Virus record (IMG/VR): IMGVR_UViG_3300037264_003623
Coordinates: 1-64,000 of that record
DNA from: a virus
DNA length: 64,000 bases
Strand: one strand, 5' to 3'
A model generated the notes under the pieces. The model did no database searches, was not told the origin of the DNA, and saw only the letters and a list, made by a program, of their open reading frames with translations. How positions within the stretch are numbered: the first letter of the stretch is position 1; each line of letters opens with the position of its first letter. The position numbers and the translations under genes are program-made. Shown piece by piece: positions 8,456-15,637 of the stretch.

Positions 8456-11045
8456 CATGGGACTCGTCGCCCACATCGTCCACGGCGGATGCTTCGGCGT
8501 CGTCGTGGAGCAGGGGGTGGGAGGCGAGCACCTGTTCGCGGAGGCGAGGGTCGCCTTCGACTACATCCTCGTCCACTACTCGAAGTACGGGAAGGTCCCG
8601 GACGCCGCGACGATCGAGAGGGACACGAAGGTGGTGGTTCCTCCCCTCTCCGACGTGAAGGAACCGGTCGGCTACTACATCGACAAGGTGAAGGAGCGGG
8701 CCAGGGACAACCTTGCGAAGGAGGGCGTCAAGAGCCAGGTCCGGGCGATGGAGTCGGGCCGGACGCAGGAGGCGATCGACGCCGCAGCCAAGCTCTCCGA
8801 GGACCTCGCCAGACTGAACCTCCAGTCAGACCCGGTCGACGACTGGACGAGGCGCACCGAGGATCGGGAGGCCGAGTACAACAAGGCGAAGCTGATCGGG
8901 ACCGGGCTCATGGGCGTCGAGACGCCGTGGCCCGGCCTGAACGAGCTGACGCAGGGGATCTGTGAGGGCGACTTCTGGGTGATGTGTGGCAGACCTGGAG
9001 AAGGAAAGTGTGTCGCCGCCGGGACGCGGTTGGTCGATCCGGAGACCGGGATTGTGCTACCGGTCGAGGATGTCGTGGCCCGAAGGCGCCGGGTTCTGAC
9101 GTTCGACCGGGGGGATGGTCGGGTGCGTCCCATTACTCCTGTGGCATGGGTGTCTACGGGGAGGAAGGAGTGTCTGGCCGTCACCGTGGGTATCGGGAGG
9201 AAGCTACTCGTCACGTCGGAGCACCCGCTTCTGACGAGCCGGGGCTGGGTGAGGGCGGACGAGATCGCGGTGTCCGACAAGGTGGTCTGCGCCGCGAGGA
9301 TCCCGGAACCCGAGATGCCCGTGGCGTTGCCGGATTGCGACGTGGATCTTCTGGCGATTCTGCTGTCGGAAGGTAGTTATAGCGGGAATCATGTCGGGTT
9401 CTCGACGTCCGATCCGGTCTTCCTGGATGTCGCGAGGAAGGCGGCCGAGGGGCTTGGGATGAGGGTCGTCTATAGGGGGATGTACGATTACGATTTCGTG
9501 GGGAGGATGGTAGACAACGGGAAGAGGTCGATCGCGAGGGCTTTCCTTGAAAAGTACGGCCTCGGGCGTCGCATCGCGAGGAAGAAACGTATCCCTGATG
9601 CCATATTTTCCATCCCGAATCAGCATCTATCGAGGTTCCTGACCGTTTTTCTGATGGCCGACGGGTACGTGTCCCAGAAGGAGACGGGGGTGACGCTCGC
9701 GTCCGAGGGGATGATCGACGACATCCAGACATTGCTGCTCAGATTCGGTGTCGTCGCCAGGAAGAGATACAAGCGGTCCCGTTGCGGGGGGAAGGAGTTC
9801 GACGCATGGAAGCTCCGGGTGGATTCGTGGTGCTATCCCAACGTCAAGGGAGCTCTTTGCGGGATGTGGGGGGAGAAGGGGAGGCGGCTGCGGTCTCTTG
9901 AGGCGAGGGGGACTAACGTGGATAGCGTAGATGTCTCCGACAGGATGCGGTCCCAGATGGCCGATGCCTCCGAAAAGTATCGGAGGTCGGACGGCCCGAT
10001 CGCTGAGAGGCGCGGCCTGTTCAGGGACGCAGGGAGAAGGCTCGGACATGAGAAGGCCGAGGGACGGGACTTTATGGACAGGCATGGGTCCGGGAGGGTG
10101 TCGAGAAGGCTCTTGGCGGCGATCGTGGAGCAGGCGGACGGCCTTCTTGATGATCTGACGTGGATGACGAGCACGGACATAATGTTCGACGACGTCGTGT
10201 CCATCGAACGAGTCGGGGAGATGGACGTGTATGACATGAGCGTCGTCGGGACGCACAACTTCGTGGCCGAGGGGATCGTTTGCCACAACACTTGGTTCTT
10301 GGTGAAGATGGCGATGACGGCGTGGGCCAAGGGCGAGATTGTCCTTTTCATCTCGATGGAGATGAACAAGAGGAAGATCAAGCGGCGCATGGACGCCGTC
10401 CACCTGAAGCTGAACTACCACGACTTGAAGAGGGGGAAGCTCGGGATCGGGATCGAGGAGGAGTACATCAAGGCACTCAAGGAGCTCCGTGAGAAGCAGG
10501 CGGTGAACCCGCTCTATGTGGCCTCGGCGAGGAACGTCCGGCGCATCCGGGACATCGCCGTCCTGGTCCGTCTGTTCAAGCCCAAGGTGGTGTTCCTGGA
10601 CGGGCTCTACAAGCTCCGGCCCCCGAACATCGGGGTGTCCTCCTACTGGGAGCGCATCCAGGCGATCGCCAACGACCTCCAGCTCCTCGTCGGGGACATC
10701 GACACCAGGATGGTGGCGACGACTCAGCTCCGGCGCGAGGGCGGGAAGAACATGAAGAGGAAGCGCGGGGCGTCGGTGGAGATCGGGCTGGAGGACATCG
10801 CCTTCGCGGATGCCATCGGGCAGAACGCGGACGTGGTTCTCGGATTGGGCTCGACGAGGAGCATGAAAGACGATCACGAGCAGGTCCTCCAGGTGGTCAA
10901 GAACCGCGAGGACGAGAGGGGGGCGTGGCGCGTGAAGTTCGACCCCGGCTTCGGTGCCTTCGACGAGATCGAGCCCTACGAGCCCCAGACGACCCCGGAC
11001 GAGGACAGTGGGGGGGACGACGGGACGGTGGAGTACAGCCGATGA
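8442..11045 (+). CDS. DnaB-like replicative helicase, intein-containing
   Basis: 867 codons; about 440 aa after splicing. RecA-fold helicase of the DnaB/SF4 type. An N-terminal helical domain precedes GVETPWPGLNELTQGICEGDFWVMCGRPGEGK, whose P-loop continues with T after the intein. Walker B-like VVFLDGLYKL, then a QL-type motif (MVATTQLRREGG) and GLEDIAFADAIGQNADVVL follow. The intein (9009-10289) splits the P-loop Lys-Thr pair, so unspliced protein cannot bind ATP. The stop overlaps the primase start (ATGA). Acts at the replication fork with the loader (2431) and primase (11042). Confidence 0.88.
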   Translation: MVSIDMGLVAHIVHGGCFGVVVEQGVGGEHLFAEARVAFDYILVHYSKYGKVPDAATIERDTKVVVPPLSDVKEPVGYYIDKVKERARDNLAKEGVKSQVRAMESGRTQEAIDAAAKLSEDLARLNLQSDPVDDWTRRTEDREAEYNKAKLIGTGLMGVETPWPGLNELTQGICEGDFWVMCGRPGEGKCVAAGTRLVDPETGIVLPVEDVVARRRRVLTFDRGDGRVRPITPVAWVSTGRKECLAVTVGIGRKLLVTSEHPLLTSRGWVRADEIAVSDKVVCAARIPEPEMPVALPDCDVDLLAILLSEGSYSGNHVGFSTSDPVFLDVARKAAEGLGMRVVYRGMYDYDFVGRMVDNGKRSIARAFLEKYGLGRRIARKKRIPDAIFSIPNQHLSRFLTVFLMADGYVSQKETGVTLASEGMIDDIQTLLLRFGVVARKRYKRSRCGGKEFDAWKLRVDSWCYPNVKGALCGMWGEKGRRLRSLEARGTNVDSVDVSDRMRSQMADASEKYRRSDGPIAERRGLFRDAGRRLGHEKAEGRDFMDRHGSGRVSRRLLAAIVEQADGLLDDLTWMTSTDIMFDDVVSIERVGEMDVYDMSVVGTHNFVAEGIVCHNTWFLVKMAMTAWAKGEIVLFISMEMNKRKIKRRMDAVHLKLNYHDLKRGKLGIGIEEEYIKALKELREKQAVNPLYVASARNVRRIRDIAVLVRLFKPKVVFLDGLYKLRPPNIGVSSYWERIQAIANDLQLLVGDIDTRMVATTQLRREGGKNMKRKRGASVEIGLEDIAFADAIGQNADVVLGLGSTRSMKDDHEQVLQVVKNREDERGAWRVKFDPGFGAFDEIEPYEPQTTPDEDSGGDDGTVEYSR
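9009..10289 (+). mobile_element. Intein with LAGLIDADG endonuclease in helicase (427 aa)
   Basis: From CVAAGTRLVDPETG to ...GIVCHN, between extein GRPGEGK and T. Block B reads LLVTSEHPLLTSRGW and block F/G reads VYDMSVVGTHNFVAEGIVCHN. The two LAGLIDADG-type helices are LLAILLSEGSY and LTVFLMADGYV. The insertion point inside the Walker A motif is a classic intein site. Terminal His-Asn is intact. Confidence 0.93.
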
Positions 11046-13207
11046 GGGCAGAGGCGATCGTCAAGCTGGCGGACCTTCTTGGGGTGAGGGCGAAAGCGCC
11101 GAAGGCGACCTACGTCCTGATGGAGTGCTTTCCCCAGGGAACCAAGGTTCTCACGGACAAAGGAGTGCTGCCGATAGAGAGTGTCTCCATCGGGACTCGT
11201 GTGCTTTCTCTTGAGGGCGGATTTCAGCCCGTTGTGGCCCTGCATCAGAGGGAGTATTCCGGGATCTTGGTGAAGGTTTGGATCAGGGGGTTGAACTACG
11301 ACTTCGAGATGACGGCGAAGCATCGGGTGCCGGTATTTGTCGCAGAGACCGTTCGCAAGATGCGGGGGAGATTGAGACAGCGAGAGAATCGTTCTTCGGG
11401 TACATCATATGGTTTCTCCTCTATGCGGATGGATATTGATAGTGAAATTTGTGAGGCGAGGAACTTGTCGGTCGGGGATTTCCTTTCCGTTCCGCTGTCG
11501 CCCGATTCTGGTGAAGAAACAGTCGTGCTGGATGTCGATAAATACATCTATCGGTGCCCTATGCCGAAGGGCGGGGTGAGGGTTCCGAAGATCAAGGTAC
11601 CGACAGAGTATTGCATAGATGGGCGACTTTCCTATCTGTTGGGATTGTGGGTTGCAGAGGGTAGTGTGCTCAATGGATCCGGTCGTCCTGTCGCTCTCGA
11701 TTTTGCATTCAGGATGGGGGAGCCTGCTGTGGCGAGGTGTGTGAGACTGGTAAGGGATCTTTTCGGAATAGACCCGGCAGTTTACGAGAAACCAGAGGAG
11801 CATTCTTGCGTAGTTCGAGTCCATGATTGGCTCTTGTCCAGGTGGTTCCCGGACATTATGGGATGCGGAGCCGAAAACAAGCGGGTACCGGAGTTCATTT
11901 TCGGCGCTTCGGCGGATGTCTTGAGAGATTTCGTTGAGGGGATTCATGCCGGAGACAACGACGATCATGCTAAAAGGAAAAAGAAATATGAAGGATCGTG
12001 GCACGGCATCTCGACGATTTCGGAGCATCTGAGCTACCAGATACCAATCTTGCTCGCGAAGCTTGGGGTAGCATGTCGGAGAGTCAGGAGGGCGGAACGC
12101 AAGGATTTTGCCGGGGTGAAGCACAGGACTTCTTGGGGGGTGTTCTGGTCGCTTTCTCAATGGCATTGTGCGGGGCGGAGATTGGGCCGCAATATGGGTT
12201 ACCCGATTCGTCAAGTGGAATCTCGTGTTGGGAAGGAGATTGTTTACAATCTTACGGTCGCCGTTGACGAGACATATACTATCGGAAGTCTTGCGGTCAA
12301 GAATTGCCCGCTCGCCCCAGTGACCCACAAGACGGGTACGGATAACACGCCCAGCCTCTCCGTGCTGGTGAAGGACGGGGACCGGTCGGGCTGGATATGC
12401 CACTCGTGCGGGGCGAAGGGGACGCTCCCCGGTCTCGTGGTCCAGTGGGCGGTCTACTTCAACAAGGATCCCGGGCCTGCCCTGGACCTCATCAACCAGG
12501 AGGAGAACTCCGTCGAGGCGGTGTGCGGGCGCATCGACCACAGGTGGGACGAGAAGTGGAAGGAGCGCGACACGGCGGCGGTGGCGGGGGTGGACTTCGA
12601 GGTGTTTGGGGAGGTGGAGATCGCCCCGTTCATGGGGAAGGTTCCCAAGTACATCATCGATCGCGGCTTCTCCCTGGAAACGTGCAAGGCGTGGCAGCTC
12701 GGGTTCGACAAGGAGTGGAAGGACACGGATGGGAATCGTAGGCCCAGGCTGACGATCCCGATCCGGCGTAAGGACGGGAAGCTGGTCGGGATGGTGGGCC
12801 GGGCGCTCGATGACGGGAAGGGCGAGAAGTACTGGAACTACTGGCACTTCCACAAGAGCCGCTTCCTCTTCGGCCAGGATCGGACGGAGCAGGAGAAGAC
12901 GATCATCTCCGTGGTCGAGGGCTACCTCGATGTCATTCGGTGGTGGGAGTACGGGATCAACGTCGTGGGCATCATGGGGTCTCACCCGAGCGACGAGCAG
13001 GTCAGACTCCTGTCGTGCTACGAGGACATCTTCCTCGCGCTCGACAAGGACGACGCCGGGTTCAAGGGAAGGGACGAGATCGCGGCCCAGTTGAAGAACC
13101 GGGTCGCCCTATGGGATACGGAGTTCCCGGCGGGGAAGACGGATCCGAAGCAGCTCACGAAGGAGGAGGCGGAGTACTGCCTTCTGCACGCGAAGAAAAT
13201 CATCTGA
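11042..13207 (+). CDS. DNA primase (zinc + TOPRIM), intein-containing
   Basis: 721 codons; about 328 aa after splicing. ATG 11042 overlaps the helicase stop (ATGA). After the intein the protein has a primase-type zinc motif (CPLAPVTH...CHSCG), then a TOPRIM domain with the conserved Glu in VVEGYLDV and the Asp pair in LALDKDDAG. It makes RNA primers for lagging-strand synthesis and is adjacent to the helicase. The intein (11126-12304) interrupts the protein just before the first zinc-binding Cys. Spliced length suits a compact phage primase without a fused helicase. Confidence 0.88.
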   Translation: MRAEAIVKLADLLGVRAKAPKATYVLMECFPQGTKVLTDKGVLPIESVSIGTRVLSLEGGFQPVVALHQREYSGILVKVWIRGLNYDFEMTAKHRVPVFVAETVRKMRGRLRQRENRSSGTSYGFSSMRMDIDSEICEARNLSVGDFLSVPLSPDSGEETVVLDVDKYIYRCPMPKGGVRVPKIKVPTEYCIDGRLSYLLGLWVAEGSVLNGSGRPVALDFAFRMGEPAVARCVRLVRDLFGIDPAVYEKPEEHSCVVRVHDWLLSRWFPDIMGCGAENKRVPEFIFGASADVLRDFVEGIHAGDNDDHAKRKKKYEGSWHGISTISEHLSYQIPILLAKLGVACRRVRRAERKDFAGVKHRTSWGVFWSLSQWHCAGRRLGRNMGYPIRQVESRVGKEIVYNLTVAVDETYTIGSLAVKNCPLAPVTHKTGTDNTPSLSVLVKDGDRSGWICHSCGAKGTLPGLVVQWAVYFNKDPGPALDLINQEENSVEAVCGRIDHRWDEKWKERDTAAVAGVDFEVFGEVEIAPFMGKVPKYIIDRGFSLETCKAWQLGFDKEWKDTDGNRRPRLTIPIRRKDGKLVGMVGRALDDGKGEKYWNYWHFHKSRFLFGQDRTEQEKTIISVVEGYLDVIRWWEYGINVVGIMGSHPSDEQVRLLSCYEDIFLALDKDDAGFKGRDEIAAQLKNRVALWDTEFPAGKTDPKQLTKEEAEYCLLHAKKII
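11126..12304 (+). mobile_element. Intein with LAGLIDADG-type endonuclease in primase (393 aa)
   Basis: Begins CFPQGTKVLTDKGVLPIESV and ends ...ETYTIGSLAVKN before extein CPLAP. Endonuclease helices are YLLGLWVAEGSV and FVEGIHAGDNDD. The coding sequence is noticeably AT-richer than the extein, indicating recent arrival. The penultimate residue is Lys rather than His; the +1 residue is Cys, which is also a zinc ligand of the primase. Confidence 0.92.
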
Positions 13208-13214
13208 CGATCGG

Positions 13215-13242
13215 TTGACGAAGTAGCAAAAGATGGTATAAT
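13215..13242 (+). promoter_or_regulatory. Promoter, TTGACG-16-TATAAT, upstream of SSB gene
   Basis: -35 TTGACG 13215-13220, -10 TATAAT 13237-13242. Gives the ssDNA-binding protein gene its own strong transcript, with a leader of about 160 nt that includes a small frame. Confidence 0.8.
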
Positions 13243-13270
13243 AATGGTTGCTGGATGGGGCGAATGCTCC

Positions 13271-13414
13271 ATGAAGGAGGTGCGTCGTCAGGGCGACATG
13301 GTTGCGGTATGGGGTGCATGCCCCTGGAAGGAGGTGTACCGGCAGCGCGACGAGATGGTGAGAGTCATTTTGGTGATAGTCGAAGCAGAGAAGATGAAAG
13401 GAACACTACGATGA
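13271..13414 (+). CDS. Possible 47-aa leader peptide with internal repeat
   Basis: ATG 13271 to TGA 13412-13414, overlapping the SSB start as ATGA. The peptide contains two related stretches, MKEVRRQGDMV and WKEVYRQRDEMV. No strong Shine-Dalgarno precedes it. It could be a coupled leader peptide that sets SSB translation, or merely a repeat-containing leader RNA. Confidence 0.35.
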   Translation: MKEVRRQGDMVAVWGACPWKEVYRQRDEMVRVILVIVEAEKMKGTLR

Positions 13415-14232
13415 GCGATTGGTTTGACACCGGGAAGAGCGCGGTGGACCGCGCCAATCAGAAGTCCACGGGCAGCAAGATTTCCCTGCGGTTCTACCTC
13501 AAGCCCAACTCCGAGGCGACCGCCCTGTTCGTCGACGGCGACAACACTCCAGAGGAGCCGATCGGGAACTTCAAGGAGCACGCCTTCGAGACGACCGACG
13601 GCAAGTGGCCCAACTTCTGCACCTGCGTCGGTCCGGCGAAGTGCCCGGTGTGCAAGGAGGGCCTGCGGCCCTACGACGCATGGCCGCTGACCATCGTCCA
13701 GCTCCGGCCTTCGTGGACGGGGCGGGACGGCAAGGAGCACAAGTTCGAGCGCAAGCTCCTGATCGCCAAGAAGGAGGCGATGCAGAAGATCCTGCGGTTC
13801 GCGGCCCAGCGGAAGGGCCTCGTGGGCACGGTCTGGAACATCTTCCGCACGGGCGACCGCGCCTACACCATCGGCGACGACTGGCAGTTCGTCTCGAAGG
13901 TCGGCGGCGAGGGCATCCTCACCCCGGCCCAACGGCGGGTGGAGATGGCGAAGCCGTTCGACATCTCGGTCATCGGGTCGGACGGGAAGCAGATCGACAT
14001 CCGCGCCGAGATCCCGACCGAGAACGTCCAGCCGCTCAACTACCGGGAGCTGCTCAAGCCCAGGACCTACGAGGAGCTGATGCAGGACGGCATCGACTTC
14101 GAGGGGACGAAGCGCCGGGCGGCCTCCTGGGGCGACAAGGACGGCAAGGGGGGCGGAGGACGGGGAGGCCAGCGCGGCGGCGGGGGGCCGGGGGGCGGCG
14201 GGAAGGGCAGCGAGGACGAGGTTCCGTACTAA
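13411..14232 (+). CDS. Single-stranded DNA-binding protein (gp32-like)
   Basis: 273 aa. Starts MSDWFDTGKSAVDRANQ. Central domain with a zinc-type cluster FCTCVGPAKCPVCKEG (~residues 69-85), followed by beta-rich sequence of the phage gp32-like OB-fold type. A Gly/Arg-rich linker follows, and the protein ends in an acidic tail SEDEVPY as in ssDNA-binding proteins that recruit replication partners. Strong dedicated promoter, expected for a protein needed in stoichiometric amounts. It lies between primase and polymerase. Assignment rests on overall architecture; sequence identity to T4 gp32 is not obvious by eye. Confidence 0.75.
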   Translation: MSDWFDTGKSAVDRANQKSTGSKISLRFYLKPNSEATALFVDGDNTPEEPIGNFKEHAFETTDGKWPNFCTCVGPAKCPVCKEGLRPYDAWPLTIVQLRPSWTGRDGKEHKFERKLLIAKKEAMQKILRFAAQRKGLVGTVWNIFRTGDRAYTIGDDWQFVSKVGGEGILTPAQRRVEMAKPFDISVIGSDGKQIDIRAEIPTENVQPLNYRELLKPRTYEELMQDGIDFEGTKRRAASWGDKDGKGGGGRGGQRGGGGPGGGGKGSEDEVPY

Positions 14233-14277
14233 CCCGGGAGGTGTCCATTAGGGGGCCCTTCGGGGCTCCCTTTATGT

Positions 14278-14354
14278 AGCGGGATTGAGGAGCTGGTTAC
14301 CTCGCCGGGCTCATAATCCGGAGCAGGTCGGTTCGATTCCGACTCCCGCTACCA
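14278..14354 (+). tRNA. tRNA-Met (CAT)
   Basis: Acceptor AGCGGGA pairs with TCCCGCT, the anticodon loop has CAT, the T-arm is GTCGGTTCGATTCCGAC, and ACCA is encoded at the 3' end. Could be elongator Met or, if modified, Ile2. Two tRNA 3'-end-like remnants and two HNH genes follow downstream. Confidence 0.88.
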
Positions 14355-14703
14355 TTGATTCGTGTAGTTTTCGGTGACAGTTGGCACATAGGATAAGGCA
14401 CTTTGCGACTTCTTGAAGGATTTTGGCTTTCCCCCATCCTTTTTTGTGGATGAGATGGCTGATCGTGGTTTCCTTTAGGGAAGGATCGATGTGATGAAAG
14501 TCAAGGCAGATGATATCTGATTCTCCGCAAGTTTTGCATTTTAGGGTGGACTTGAGCGAGGCGATCCATGAGGCAAGACGATCCTCTCTTGAGCGGACGT
14601 ATTGAAGATGTCTTGCTCGATTTTTCCGATACTAGATTTTCATGTAGGCTGCGTGCTTTCGTGCGCCTTCTTTGGGATCTTTGTAGGGCATGATGATCCT
14701 CAT
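14311..14703 (-). pseudogene. HNH endonuclease remnant with in-frame amber stop
   Basis: On the minus strand from ATG 14703. After 23 codons (MPYKDPKEGARKHAAYMKI) there is a TAG at 14634-14632. The same frame then continues YRKNRARHLQYVRS... with a full HNH core: CKTCGESD, LDFHHIDP, LILCANCHRK. The last codons run antisense through the tRNA-Met 3' half. Either inactivated by one nonsense mutation or, less likely, read through. AT-rich compared with the phage background. Confidence 0.7.
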
Positions 14704-14718
14704 AACTAAACGTTGTGG

Positions 14719-15375
14719 TTATGATACCATGTTCGGGAGGCGATGGCAAGAGGGTTCGACTCCGGCTCCCGCAACCAGTTGCTCCCCAGGGATGGGGTGA
14801 TCGAATTCCCAATGATGATTGGGGCATAGGGCCACAAGGTTGTTGGCCGCGTTGATCTTGGTGAGTTTGGTTTCAGGGGGGAAATCCTTGACCGGTTTCT
14901 TGTGGCAGACTTCCGCATGGCGGGAGTAACTACAGACCTCACAGACGAGTTTTGGATGGGTTTTGAGGTAGACAGCGCGGGCATGAGAACGGATCACACT
15001 ATGAGAGGAACTTGGGGTATTCCTCGAAAAGATGTCTGCCTTCGTGAGGCGGGATGCGCGGCAGTCGTCGCACACCTCCCGCTTGAGGGTTTGTCCGGAA
15101 GGCCGTCTTTTCCTGGGAATCTCTTTTCCACAAGAGCGGCAGATGTCGTGCAACACTTTTCTGACTCGCTTGGAGGCATGAAAGAGGGCGTTGCACTGCT
15201 GATTGCAGAACCGTTTCACTTTGACGTCGGAAACCTTCTGCCCGTCGCGAACGGGGATGGGCTTCCCGCACGACAGGCAGATAACAGGGTTTGCGAGATA
15301 TCGGGCGATGGTGGCGGCGCGAAGTTTCAGTGCGGTTGCTTTTCCACCGGCTTGCTGGCCAGAAAGGGAAGGCAT
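14719..15375 (-). CDS. HNH endonuclease, minus strand
   Basis: 218 aa from ATG 15375 with GGAGG 7 nt upstream. Several zinc-type Cys pairs (CLSCGKP, CNQQC, CRSCGKE, CDDC) are followed by a C-terminal HNH core CEVCSYSRHAEVCHKKPVKDF...NNLVALCPNHHWEFD. Its C-terminus (AGAGVEPS) is encoded antisense to a tRNA 3'-end-like sequence at 14731-14777. AT-rich relative to neighbours. Opposite in orientation to all phage genes nearby, so an acquired mobile gene. Confidence 0.85.
   Translation of the reverse strand: MPSLSGQQAGGKATALKLRAATIARYLANPVICLSCGKPIPVRDGQKVSDVKVKRFCNQQCNALFHASKRVRKVLHDICRSCGKEIPRKRRPSGQTLKREVCDDCRASRLTKADIFSRNTPSSSHSVIRSHARAVYLKTHPKLVCEVCSYSRHAEVCHKKPVKDFPPETKLTKINAANNLVALCPNHHWEFDHPIPGEQLVAGAGVEPSCHRLPNMVS
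14731..14777 (+). pseudogene. tRNA 3'-end-like remnant
   Basis: Ends GGTTCGACTCCGGCTCCCGCAACCA, with the acceptor-like CTCCCG preceded at the 5' side by CGGGAG. No complete D or anticodon arm and an imperfect T-stem. Interpreted as a displaced tRNA 3' end left between the two HNH genes. Confidence 0.5.
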
Positions 15376-15412
15376 AGTAACCTCCGAACAGGTACTAACA
15401 AGATACTAACAT

Positions 15413-15465
15413 AGCGGGGTGGGGAAAGCAGGAGGTCGGCGGTTCAAGTCCGCCCCCCGCTACCA
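15413..15465 (+). pseudogene. tRNA acceptor/T-arm minihelix remnant
   Basis: 53 nt: AGCGGGG pairs perfectly with CCCCGCT, GGCGG-TTCAAGT-CCGCC is a perfect T-arm, and ACCA follows. Only 18 nt replace the D, anticodon and variable regions. The acceptor resembles the intact tRNA-Met at 14278, so it is best read as the displaced original 3' half of that tRNA. Confidence 0.6.
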
Positions 15466-15520
15466 GGGTGAAGAGAATGGCGGATTCATGCAGAAGGGGA
15501 GTCCGCGTTCCGTCCCCGAA

Positions 15521-15593
15521 GGGCGGATAGCTCAGCCGGTAGAGCGCCACGCTGATAACGTGGAGGCCGGGCGTTCGACTCGCCCTTCGCCCA
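15521..15593 (+). tRNA. tRNA-Ile (GAT)
   Basis: Acceptor GGGCGGA pairs with TTCGCCC (one G-T pair), the anticodon arm is CCACG-CTGATAA-CGTGG with anticodon GAT, and the T-arm is GGGCG-TTCGACT-CGCCC. No CCA encoded. It lies directly upstream of the polymerase gene. Confidence 0.92.
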
Positions 15594-15637
15594 TGAGACG
15601 GCGGAAGGGCGCGGCCACGGTTCGGCATCGAGCTCAC

